Assembly (NCBI GenBank): GCA_039619475.1
Contig: CM077116.1
Location: forward strand, 281,557,258 to 281,621,257
Source: Icerya purchasi
Lineage: Eukaryota; Arthropoda; Insecta; Hemiptera; Monophlebidae
Reading direction: 5' to 3'
DNA: 64,000 nucleotides
The translations under genes were made by a program, and so were the position numbers. Below are positions 12,454 to 23,748 of this stretch, piece by piece (position 1 is the stretch's first letter; every line of letters starts with the position of its first letter). Under the pieces are notes generated by a model. That model was not told where the DNA came from and made no database searches. It saw only the letters and a list, made by a program, of their open reading frames with translations.

Positions 12454-14415
12454 AGTTTCACAATAAACACGACTATAGCTGCGCACTGGAACCACTATCA
12501 TCGACATTTACTGATCAAATAATATAGGTCACATTGTCGACAGAGCCCCCCCCCCTTAACGCCAATAAATATTCCCCATTGATAAATGAGAAAATAAAAA
12601 TCATTTATTAAGTGTGAGCGATGCAAGCTTCTGCGCTTTAATATCGAATTTATTGAAGTGCTATAGGGATAAAGAGATTTACAAAATCTAAAAGAGTTAA
12701 TAATAATAATAATAATAATTCGTACTATTTTGCCGCAAAATAGGAAGTAGTACTCGACACCTAAATCGAATTACGTTCGTGAAGCAATACAAAATCGATC
12801 GGGAGGGGGGCGAAATAAGAAAAATAAGCTTCGATTAATTTCAGTCTTATTAACAACGAAAATCTGACTGTGTTAAACAAGAAAAGCTCGTAACTTTTTT
12901 CATTCCAGAAATATTCGTTGCAAATCCATTAAAAGTTAAAAGTTTATCGAACGAGCATTATACATACAGTGTAATCTGACCGTTTTATTGATAATTATTA
13001 AGTGCGGAGAACAATTAAAATGTTTTTTTTTTAATGTGCATTAGAAAAATTTTAACCGCACCCTATAAATTTACTGTCGTCGCAGTATACTACAGCTTAC
13101 TTTTATAAACGACTTTAACAGAAAAATTATTGCACCATCCATCCGCGGGGTCCTTCCGTAGCAACGGGAAAAAGGGGAAAAACATTAAACTCAATCACGA
13201 AACAGATTAGCGAGTTATTTAACTTGAAATATTTCGCGCGTTCCGTCCAGCGATAGTAGCGTTAAATTTTGCGATAATTTAAAAAATAAATAAATAAAAC
13301 GAAATAAGATAAAATAGATGTTGGAATTCAAATCTGGCATAAAATCAACAGGACCGGAGCCAATAAATTACACATATTTTCCCCCTAATAACACGAAGTC
13401 TGTTGAGGAAGTACAACAGGAATTTAATAGGGAAAAAAAAAAAAAAAAAAAGAAGTGAATAACTGTATAATAATGCAGGAAATTCTATTTGAATCGCGAG
13501 AAAAAAAAAAAAAATAATAACGCTGTAAAACAGTATAATACGCCACCCTCGTAATAGTACGATAAGTAGATGTCATACGCTTCGTTTGGCAGAAGAATTC
13601 GACAAATTTTGGGATTGCGTCCTTCTACGCGCGCATCAACCAAATCATCATTTGTACTACATTTCGCTGAAAAATGTGTCAATTGCGAATTCCACAAAAT
13701 CTGTTCCGGATATGATACCGCTTTGTATTTTCCAATTTTTCAAAAGTTAGCTTCTTTTTCCTCTTATCAATATCTTCAATATTAGAGTATTAAAAATAAA
13801 AATAAAAAAAACAACAACAAAACGTAACGTAACGTACTTTCCATCGCTCTCTTCGAGGAATTTCAAGCGGCAATTTTCTTTTAAATCCGTTCTCTTATCG
13901 GAATAGAAAAGGATTTCTCGCGCATGATCTAGATTGCACGTCACAGATGTCTCAGACCAACAGTACAAACACAAAAGCTGTGTCGAAATGCAAACTTTTT
14001 TTGCGTACAAACATTTCTTTATAAACTCACGACGAAGTTTAATACGGCGAACATTTAAAAATCATTCAAACAATTTGTTCATCTAGCATTTATCAACCGT
14101 ACACGCTTAAAGTTGTTACACATACGCAGATCACTTTTTAAAATACAATTTTTAACGCTATTTTCGCTAGTCTATTTTTCAAATACAGAGTAGTAACCTG
14201 CATCATCATCTCTGCTAACTGTCGTTAACGTGGGCGTGATTTAAAATACAATTTAAAAAAATTTAAATTCCGCACAGCTGTGTAAGATGTAATTTTCGAA
14301 TGCCAAAAATGTCCTAAACGAAACAACAACGGTTACGAAGTTTTCCGAAAGAAACAAAAATTACACATACTCACATTTTTCACACGCTAAATTTATACAC
14401 GAAGAATAATTTACC
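12454..14415. other. Non-coding, short simple repeats
   Basis: Includes (AAT)n at about 12700-12720, poly-A at 13432-13451, and a short (AACGT)n-like stretch near 13820. No gene recognised. Confidence 0.35.
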
Positions 14416-14583
14416 GCTTTACTTTCGCTATTCTTTACTTTCGCGATTCTTTACTTTCGCGATTCTTTTCTTTCGCGATTCTTTACTTTCGAGATTCTTT
14501 ACTTTCGCGATTATTTTCTTTCGTGATTCTTTACTTTCGTGATTCTTTACTTTCGCGATTCTTTACTTTCGCGATTCTTTTCG
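14416..14583. repeat. 16-bp minisatellite, about 10 copies
   Basis: A head-to-tail array of the unit TTTACTTTCGCGATTC with point variants (CTATTC, GAGATTC, GTGATTC, TTTTCTTT). It covers about 168 bp, or ten to eleven units. Most units carry the palindrome TCGCGA, giving regularly spaced CpG sites in CpG-poor surroundings. No coding frame is involved. Confidence 0.9.
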
Positions 14584-15767
14584 TTCTTAATACATTCGGT
14601 TGGGAACCTCTACTCGGTTACAAACTTGAAAGTTAATTCACCAAAATTTTAGTTTGTTTTTTAAAAAAGTAGCAAAGGGCGCCTTCAAAATAAGACCTTA
14701 CTTCTTTCCGTACCTGTAGATAGAAAATAAAAACACTTCTTTACGAAAAAATCTGAAGCGAATTAATTTCTTTATGGAACTCGGCCAGCAACAATAATAA
14801 TCCCAAATAAAATAAACAATAACGACTACCAACGAAGGCAGCGACCTCGCTCCAATAAAACAATTGCACCAGAGCTGTTAAAGATAACAAAGGAAGTAAT
14901 AACATAATGATTATTAAAATAAGAAGAAAAAAGATAGAAAAAAAAAAATGCATTTTCAGAATAGGGAACACATTGACCTCGATCATCTTCATAAACTGTA
15001 ATAGGTATGGAAGGCAGCCATTAACTAAATAAGGAGCATCAAAATGAGAGGAAATCAAAAATTTCACCCAATGCATTATATATATATATATATATTGCGA
15101 ACAACAATTTTACATGAAAAAACTTTACCAAAACATTTAAACCGGGACTCGCACAACGACCGGACACAAAAATTCTTCAACTACCATCTGAAAACTTAAG
15201 CACGTGTTTTACATCTGTTTCTTTTTCTTTTCTTATTTTTGTTTTATCCCTTAAAATTATTATATTTTTCTATGTTAAACAAACAGCACGCTTTCGTTCA
15301 CATGAGTGATAATAAACGAATCATTGAGACGAACAGATAATGACTGCAGAACACATTTCACGCAAGAGACGTTATCATCCTAATTTGCCTAATTACGAGT
15401 ATGACATTGAATGGAAACATTTTACAAGCAAAATCGCTTCCTCCATTGCTACACGGTTTGTTTAAATAGCAAATACATAGGGGGGCGTTCATACCCAAGC
15501 ATCGAAAAACACCTATAATTAATTATGATTACACAAATTAAATATCGCTGCTGTTAAACTTTTAACCGTACGCAACCGGGAGTTAATTTCTGTCGAACTG
15601 AAGTAAAAGAACGCGAGAATAAATGCAATTCTTCAGATATCTCGAAAAAATGCAGTATTACAAACAGACGAAAGTGTCAGGTAATTACGATATGAATTAT
15701 GAAACTACCGGGTAATACATTTTTCTGTTCCTTATGGTAGACATGTATCTCGATTTTTCCCTCTCTT
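14584..15767. other. Non-coding, one open frame unexplained
   Basis: A 111-codon minus-strand frame at 14741-15076 is very rich in Leu, Ile and Phe and is mostly encoded by low-complexity sequence. I treat it as chance. A short TA tract lies at about 15078-15095. Confidence 0.3.
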
Positions 15768-16165
15768 TCACTATATATATATACATTAATGATAAAGTCA
15801 TTCTTAGGCCAACCCCCATCACTTTTTTCGTCTCAAAACGTTACACTCTACAGAATGCATTGTTGCTCTGGTTAATTATGTTATTCTTAGTTGGGGTTAA
15901 AAAGAAATTCTGCTACGTTCTTGCGTTATAGAAGTCATGACAGACATTTCTATGCAAACCGTAAATTAGTAATAACAGACATAGAACAAGTCACTATTTA
16001 TTTATTTATTTTTTTGTATCGAAGTCGGGAAGTATGACGTTGTCAATTTTCCTCGTTCTATAAGAAGTGTAGAAGTGCTATAGAGCTGGGGGCCGAGGAT
16101 GACCCCAGGCGGATCAAGAAGCGGAGCTCCTTAAGAAGCACGAAGGGCCGAGTTCTATATATATA
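15768..16165 (+). mobile_element. HINE-like element, diverged copy 3
   Basis: This diverged member of the family at 17501-17897 has matching left part TTAATGATAAAGTCATTCTT then GGCCAACCCCCAT. Its right part GACGTTGTCAATTTT, TATAAGAAGTGTAGAAG and terminal GGCCGAGTTC followed by (TA)n are collinear with that copy. The middle is diverged and contains a (TTTA) stretch. It is bounded by TA-rich sequence on both sides. No coding capacity. Confidence 0.5.
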
Positions 16166-17487
16166 TGGCGGATCCACGGAGAAAGAAATAGAGGACCCCC
16201 CCCCCCCCTACATCTAAAAAACCAAAGCCTCTATGAAAAAATTTGTTATAACAGAGGGACTTAATTTATACTATAAAAGATTTGTATAAATTCTACTTAT
16301 GGATTTAATTGTAATTAATATTTAATACTGTTTTCTAATAAAGCTATTAATGTTACGTTTTTATTTTATTTTAAACGCAACTGTCATCGATCTTTTACCA
16401 TTTTTATTTATTTTTAATTTTTATTTTGTAATTTTAATTAAAAATAGTTCAATGATAAATATATATATATACTTTACTCGCTCACGAACAAAGAATTAGG
16501 ATCGGATTACTAACAAAAATAAAAAAGAAGTATAAAAATACCATCTTTTTTTTTTCTTTTTTTTATGGGTTTGTCAATATGGGGACATTGGCCCAAGAAC
16601 AATGACATAGAGGGGTAGGTAAAAGAAACTCAGATCCTTACACGATCAGGGATAGCCGACAGAAAGGAATCAAGAGCTAGAATAACCGAAGAAGAAGGAA
16701 GGGAGAGAATGAATGAAGCACAGTATGGAGCGGGAATACCGGTTTGTAAGAGGAAGGAATAAAAAGAAGCTTGTTCAGTTGAAAGCGACGAACAACTGAT
16801 CATTACATGATCGGAATCACAAATAAATTGATTGCTGGGAGAGTGTTATGAACTAATAAGAAGAAGGCACGAGAGAATAACGGAACAGCGAGGAAAGGAG
16901 TAAACTATGCCCGAAACGCAGGTGGCAAATCGCAGAGAGGTTGGAACGGCGCACAGAAGGAAAATTAATAAACCGGGGGAAGCGTGGAAGAGAGAGTTGA
17001 ATAGACAAGAAAAAGGAGTTCGGGAGCGAGAATGAGGAGACGTAGGAGTTAAACCATAGTCTGGAATGAGCAGTTGCAGACAGAAGGGTAATATTGGAAG
17101 CTGAGAAGGCAGGAAGAAACCTAGCAGAAGAGGAAGATAATCGAGCGTATGAGTCCACCAACTTATTTCCCTCGATTTCGGCATGGCCAGGAATCCAAAG
17201 GAAATCCGTTTGGATTAAATGGGAAAGGAAGAGATCATAAAGCATCTTTCTTACTATTTAAATTCTAAACTACAATTTTAGAAAGCATTTTATAATTTTT
17301 TTATTTTTCGCCTAAAAGTAAAACAAAATTTAAATTAAATTGTAATAATTATGTATTTTTAAAATTCTAAAGAGGTCGCTTTTGATTTTCTTTATGAAAC
17401 AAGATATTTCTCAAATTTACTGTCTACCGTAGAAGATATAACTTAATTATATAATCCCCCCCCCCGTGACTCACTGGATCCATCACT
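16166..17487 (+). mobile_element. 620-bp TIR-like repeat R1, copy 1, split by a LINE
   Basis: Two blocks, 16166-16541 and 17250-17487, align end to end with the uninterrupted copy at 29530-30155. Shared segments include CCAAAGCCTCTATGAAAAAA, GCTCACGAACAAAGAATT and CTACCGTAGAAGAT. The ends are GGCGGATCCACG at the left and GTGACTCACTGGATCCATCA at the right, next to internal C runs, so they are inverted-repeat-like. The element sits between two (TA)n tracts. It has no transposase and is presumably a non-autonomous DNA element or MITE. The middle is occupied by LINE copy B. Confidence 0.7.
16542..17249 (-). mobile_element. RNase H-type LINE, copy B, nested in R1
   Basis: A 5'-truncated minus-strand copy. 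A T run at 16546-16564 is the poly-A tail. The sequence CATCTTT flanks both sides (16542-16548 and 17243-17249) as a likely target duplication, and the R1 copy at 29.9 kb shows the uninterrupted site. Reading minus, the peptide from 17245 has the RNase H signature FLWIPGHAEIEGNKLVD (catalytic His and Asp region). It continues to HLRFGHSLLLSSLFRYSLVP and, after frame breaks, ends in SAIPDRVRI-stop. It is about 700 bp with no RT domain left, so it is inactive. Confidence 0.8.
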
Positions 17488-17500
17488 ATATATATATATA

Positions 17501-17890
17501 TTAATTACAACGTAATTCTTAGGCTACCCCCCATTCGAAAAAATGTCCCAATTTTATGTAACGCTAAATGTCCCAGAAAAATGTCCCAATTTTATGTAAC
17601 GTTTGTTATATTTTGTAGGATTTTTGTTATTGTTATTTAAAAAATGTCACAATTTTATGTAATGAAATATGTAACGGTAAATGTAACGAAAAAATGTCTT
17701 AATTTTATATAACGGAAGGTAAATGTTAGAATAGGATTTTTATGGTTATGTTATTTTTTGTGTGTGTTGATGCCAGTAAGAATTACGTTGTAAATTTTGA
17801 TCATTTTATACAAAGTATAGAAGAGAAAGAGACAGAAATGAAAGCAAGAGGGGTCAAGGGGCATAGCCCCTTGCGAGGCCAAAATGGCCG

Positions 17891-17897
<7 letters not shown>
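17501..17897 (+). mobile_element. HINE-like (Helentron-type) element, copy 1
   Basis: A short non-coding element. TTACAACGTAATTCTTA near the left end (17505-17521) is exactly inverted at 17777-17793 (TAAGAATTACGTTGTAA), about 100 bp before the right end. The right end holds the hairpin CAAGGGGCATAGCCCCTTG (17855-17873) and then GGCCAAAATGGCC. Between the inverted repeats, the motif ATGTCCCAATTTTATGTAA recurs in varied form. Asymmetric sub-terminal inverted repeats plus a 3' stem-loop are the hallmark of Helentron-associated elements such as DINE-1. Family assignment is inference. The same unit lies inverted at 42833-43197. Confidence 0.6.

Positions 17898-17940
<43 letters not shown>
17894..17940. 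repeat. (TA)n microsatellite
   Basis: About 22 TA units directly abutting the 3' end of the HINE-like element, followed by TA-rich sequence with CATATATG motifs to about 17975. Confidence 0.9.
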
Positions 17941-17944
<4 letters not shown>

Positions 17945-17975
17945 TGTGTACACGCCCACATATATACATATATGT

Positions 17976-20773
17976 GTTTATTAATATAAAAATGTTAACT
18001 TGTTGAGCAGCAAGCGTCGCCGTTCAATAAATTCAAAATGTCAAAAAAAAATCAAGTTCATGTACTTTTAATGTTACCAAAATAAATACTGCTTCGCTGT
18101 GGTCATACTGCGATTAGTTATAAAATAAAAAAACAAATCATGTAGCACATAAATTAATCACTTGAGAAATGCAATCTGCAGTAAAAACAGCAGAAACACT
18201 AGTTTAAATGAATGACAAACCGTAATTACATCTGCTGCTGTTGATAAACGCCAACAAAATAGTTTTTTTTTTCTTTTTAACTTACTGATATGTGTCTATT
18301 AAACGGCAAGCTCAAATTATTTTTATCGTTATAGAACTGATCGTAAATTTTAAACCTTCAAACTTTCATAAAACAGGTAAAATAAAAAGTTTTCAGAAAT
18401 TCTTTACACACTGTTCATAATAGAGTGATATAGAATTATTTCAAGCCAGACAGAACGAAGAGAACGTCACATAGCACTGTAGAAACGTGCTAGATGAATC
18501 AGAGAGTAGGGCCGATGATGAGAACCAGATAAAAAAATTATTGAAACTTCCTGGGAGTTACATTAGAACGTGTAATGTTGCTTTTGAATAATCAGACGAG
18601 ACGATAGAATATTCAGCGCATCATCGCTAGAAATGTGTACTGTGTCTTTATCTTACGCAGTCTGCATTAACAATAGATAAATCGAACAAGAAAAATTCGA
18701 TATATCGTTATATCAACAAAAAGTGTTTCGATATTATCGCTTTCGTTTTTATTTTTTTTTAATCTACTATTTATGCCTAATCGTTAAATGAAGAAGACTG
18801 TAATCGTCGAGTGGCTAGTAGTACGCTCCACTTATGTCAGTTATGTCTTCTTAAAACATCACTTGAAGAAGAATTTAATCAATTAAATCGGCGAATTTCT
18901 AAAACCGGTCACGAATCTTTATCAAATACGATCGTTTATCGGTGATTTTTTCTAACCCCCCCCCCCGGTCGTTGTCGGAAGATGCGCTTAAATTTTACGA
19001 TGGAATTTTGTTATCTGTTACGAAACATAAACAGTTGTTTTTAATACATTCTCTACTTACGGGCAATCGTACATCCGTAAGGAAACAACGATTCTTTTGG
19101 CTGGACCCATTTCCTCACAGGCACGTTAACAAATCATATCCCTAGTTGCGTTACCTCACATTTTTTTTCAATTTTTTTTGTATGTTTTTAATCTTATTTT
19201 TAAAACTAAGCCGGCAGGGTTAAGCGCTTCAGCGATAAAATGAAAATGTCTTCTAGCGGAATTTTATACAATATTAATCGATTGTTCGAAAAAATATTCT
19301 GGAGTTAATAATTGTAACGGAAGCCCTTTTTGGAGAAATGATGATAAAAAAAAAATCGAAAACAACGACGAACCGTTCACGTACACGGTGTGTTCCTGAG
19401 AAACATTCACGAAACTTACGAGCCAAAGGACCCCCGGACACGTAAATTTTCGGCAAAAATGTTTACATTTTACCGTCATTAACACACATATTTGCACTGC
19501 ACGCAACTATACTTCGTTAATTAACAACAGAAAAAGCGATTACATATCCACCGAGTATTATACTAATACTTTATACGTAGTATCCCGTAAAGATCACTCA
19601 TCGTATATATTTATTTATATAACCGAAATAATTTAACATACACCTACATACACATACATAGGCACGTACAAATATAAACGTAATAGTATGAGCTAAATAT
19701 AATAAAACAAAAAAGAAGAATTGTTTACATTTTTTACATTCGTTTTTCTGACATTATTAAAAATCCTTGCTTACAGACAATGATAATATAGCCGACCCCA
19801 ACCCCCATCCGCCGTTACTTGAAACCGTAGTCAAATCAGGATAAAATCTCAGTTACAGAATTAAGAGATCCGAGTTCCAGGCGGTACTACTTCTGTTAGC
19901 TTCAAGAGGATTTAGGATTTGGTAAAACTCCCGCGTTCGACAATTTCTACATATGAGGCGACCAAGTAGATCTAGAATCCAGTGAGAAATTTAAGAACTT
20001 CTCGTCGCAAGTCTCAATGAGAACGAAAGTTGTTTAATTCAAACGAATGAAATAGAAACATCATCTATGTATCTACGTTCGTCCAGCGATATGTAAACCG
20101 GAAGGCGATGGTAGCCACAACTTTAAATAAAATTGCGAGAATAACATGAAAAAATGTATTATACTGTTTAAACATTTCATTTATACACACATACATATAT
20201 GTCATCTATTTGTCGTCTAAATAGTACAAAAATAATGATATCAAAATACCAAGAAGTTTACACAAGGTTACATTATAATTTTTTGCCACATATTTCGAAC
20301 GGAGAGAAATTTTCTTTTACAGATGTGTTTCTCAGAACTAGTTCAGAAAGAAAGAAAAAAACTATCGGCAATTTTTGATTTACAGTTGATCATCCCGCGT
20401 CTTGCCCCATCGATAAAGATCAAAGGCAAGTCTTTTTCTGTTTACTGACGGCTTTGAATTCTTTCGCGACTGGTTTGGATGGCAACTTCCCATTTTGCCT
20501 AAATTCAAGGTCTTTTTCGTGTACAGTGATTAAAAATAAAAACAGTCAAGTGTACAAATTTCGGATTGGCCGAAACGCGCCCCTGTTCTGAATTGATAAA
20601 TATTCGAAATTCGGTCCGATATCAAAATAGGTAATACGAAATTAAGCCCCGCGACCATTAATTAACAAACAATAGACAAATGTAAAAAACCTAGTTGAAA
20701 AATCTAAAAATTAAACGCTTTTACAGAAAATACGTAATAATATAATTCATAAAACCGACCGACATGCTTCGGA
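17976..20773. other. Non-coding, nothing recognised
   Basis: AT-rich sequence with homopolymers, including a C run at 18956-18966, and short chance frames. No gene or element boundary identified. Confidence 0.35.
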
Positions 20774-20915
20774 GTAACACACTCCATCATATTTATTTTG
20801 CTAATGACAATTAAAGTTTGCAAATGTGTATCATTTATCGTTGTTATTCTATATTTACATTTGCAAACTTAAAGCTTAATTGTCATTAACACTGAATATG
20901 GAATGTTATTAGTTA
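20774..20915. repeat. Long inverted repeat, MITE-like
   Basis: Left arm TAATGACAATTAAAGTTTGC (continuing AAATGT, 20802-20827) is mirrored by ACATTTGCAAACTT and TTAATTGTCATTA at 20857-20888, with a 6-nt insertion. Weaker complementarity extends outwards to about 20774 and 20915. The ~140-bp palindromic unit without coding capacity fits a foldback element or MITE. Target duplication not clear. Confidence 0.55.
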
Positions 20916-23748
20916 CTTATCGGTTTTGTGTGAATGAATTATATTCCGCACATTCTATAAACGTGTTTAATTTTTTAACATTTACTATATATAATAAAAC
21001 AGAAATGAGGAAATGAATAATGTTAATTTAAAAATAGCTTAAAAACCCAATAAAAATATAAAAAAATATCGATAGATAATTGCAAATCATTTTAAATTTC
21101 TATATTTCACAAATCTCATCCGCTTATCGGTTAACATATGGAAAATTTATTAACGGTACGTCTGTTTTAAAATTCGGAATCGCAGAAGATATGAATAATT
21201 TAAATAAAAAACAATTTGTAAAGAAACAAACGGCTTTATTACAACAAGATGGTTCTATAAATCGAAAATAAAGTATATGCATGCCGTATTTCATCTAAAT
21301 TCCTTCCGGTAAGAATGTAGTAATAGGTATGACATTTAAATATTAAAAGTTATGTCTTATATTTTTTATACAGACTTAAAAGAATGAAATTAAAAATAAA
21401 AATAATAGAAAATATTATTTTATCGAGTTATTTATAAATTTTTATCAAATTCTACACGTGACAAAGAACGGCAATATACATATATCTTGTACTACGCTTT
21501 TCAAGCATGTCAATCAACATCCAATTTGCTACTACTATCAATCCTACGCCGAAATAAATGTAAAGGAACCGAATTTATTTAAATTTTTGATTAAGTTTGT
21601 GTATTTTATTTTTTTTTGTTTTTGTTTTTGATAAAACCGTTTTGTTTTTTAAACATTACAAATAGAGCTGCTTATCAATCAGTTTACTTAAAACCAGCAG
21701 TCTAAATTTTATACAAGTTACTTTACAGGTAATCATAAAAGAATTATTTTTGGGGGAATTTTAAATATTTGCTACAGATTTATTTCGATCTTATTATCGT
21801 ACATGTGTAAATATTATTCTAATGTTTTTTTTTATAATTTATTTATATTGTATTATAGGTAAAAACTTTAAACAATATCTCACCAAATTGTAATGACTGT
21901 AAATTTGCTTTACAAAATTAATTTACGAATGAATAAAAAACCAACTGAAATATTTTCTACGACATACACCCCGCAGTATCATTATTTTGAAAACTTGCAG
22001 TTTTCGCTAAATTTATATTTAACATAACGCTGCAAACTAAAAAAAAATAAAAAAAAAATGAATATTATAATGATTTTGTCATATTTAGAGATAATATGGT
22101 CTTCAGTCAATACTACTTTGAATATGGTAATGCACAAAAAAAATCACTCTTTTTTTCATGGAAAAAAAAAACAAACCAATAAACAATACTGTAGTTTTTC
22201 TTTAAAAACGAACTTATTTAAATACGAAAAGACAACTAGAATAAAAATAAAAAAAATGTTCAAGTTCAAGAAAAAAAAAACAAAAAACATACCGACTGTA
22301 AAACAATTTTCACTAAAAAGAAAAAAATAATCATTTGATGAAAAACGAACTATATATTCCAAAAAGTAATACGCCTACTAAAAATATTACGATTACTCTT
22401 AAACAGGCGTGAAAATATTATCAAGGAAATCAACGATGCACGAGAGAAAATTATACGTTTGTACATAAAGGAGTTAATTATAATTTACCAAAATTCAATC
22501 CTATTATCAACCAATAAGAATGACCACCCTTCTAAAAGTATTTTTCCTGAATTAATCGCTTGAGAAAATTGAACCCGCTGCCTTTTTCTGTACACGGATA
22601 AGTAAACACTTGAAAAAAAAGAGGAAACTCTACCGCATCTTTATCACTCATCAATATGTGGACGACGACGATTGCATCTTGGTAAAATTTAGAAATGAGT
22701 TCAATCAACAACTTCTCTGTCTCTGTACGCTTCCACAAAACACTTACTGTTTTTGTTGTTCATGCCGTGATCTAATTAACATAGCATCCTCAAATTCATC
22801 TGTAGCTTTGCAACTTAATTTACATCTCCGATATTTCACACGTTATTTCGAACACTATTGTTTCTATACACTCTCCTCCATCCTGGAATAAAATGGCCAT
22901 ATAGAAACCTATATTAAACGTACGTTCCTCTCCTCAGCTTAAAATCTTGGTTGAATTATAAATTCTGTTATTTTAAAGTAGTATCCAACATGAAGTAGTA
23001 TTAATTTCGGATACGCATATCATTGTTCAACAAATGCAGCGACAAGAGAAAAAAAAAAAAAAAAAAGAAGCTTTTAGGCTTTTTAGAATAACAGCATCTT
23101 TGTAGAAATGTAGTTTTTAAATCTCGATTTAGTCTGAAATGTTGAATAACAGAAAAAATTGAAAATATACTGGTAATAAAAATCACGATAAAGACAGTGC
23201 GTAATGAACGTAAGAGCGGGAACAATGGAAAATTAAAACTAAGATATTATAACGCGCTGTTACCAAAAATTACCTTATAGTTTCGTCTTAACGATCAATG
23301 GACAGCAAAAAGAAGTGAGTAGATTTCAGTTTTAAGAAAAAATTAAGAGAAGGTGAAATTTTTGAAGTCAAGTTTCATTACTTTAGATTTAGCAAAGTAT
23401 TTAGAGAGTATTTTAAACATGTTTTCGCCGTTTGAAACGAAAATTTCTTAACTCCAGCTAATGTTCTTGTTAAATACAGTTCTGTTATGACGGAATTAAG
23501 TATGCTACCCAACGGTAAATTATTTAAGCCAACACTGTGCAAAATGTATTAAAATTCAACAATTGCCAGTACACTACTAAAACATTAAACATTAAAAATT
23601 GATAAACGTGAATATGTAGACGCGCCATTCTAACTAACCAAAAATACTTTAGAATACACTTTGCTGTATTAAAAAAAAAAAAAAATCGTAAATTTTCTAA
23701 TGAATGGCAACTTCGATTTTTATATTCTCAGCTGTTGTAATTATTTAG
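20916..23748. other. Non-coding, one weak exon-like frame
   Basis: Mostly AT-rich. A minus-strand frame at 22532-22738 has mixed codon composition and a Trp plus TEKLLIELISKFY stretch faintly reminiscent of Myb/SANT-like helices, but no family could be assigned. Poly-A runs at about 22034-22060 and 23050-23065. Confidence 0.3.

Noticed and set aside
14741..15076. 111-codon Leu/Ile/Phe-rich minus frame; opposite strand glanced at as a possible RT fragment
   Set aside because: Composition is explained by A/T-rich low-complexity DNA, and the RT resemblance did not hold beyond a few residues.
16846..17184. Second minus frame in LINE copy B
   Set aside because: Out-of-frame shadow of the RNase H frame at 16853-17245.
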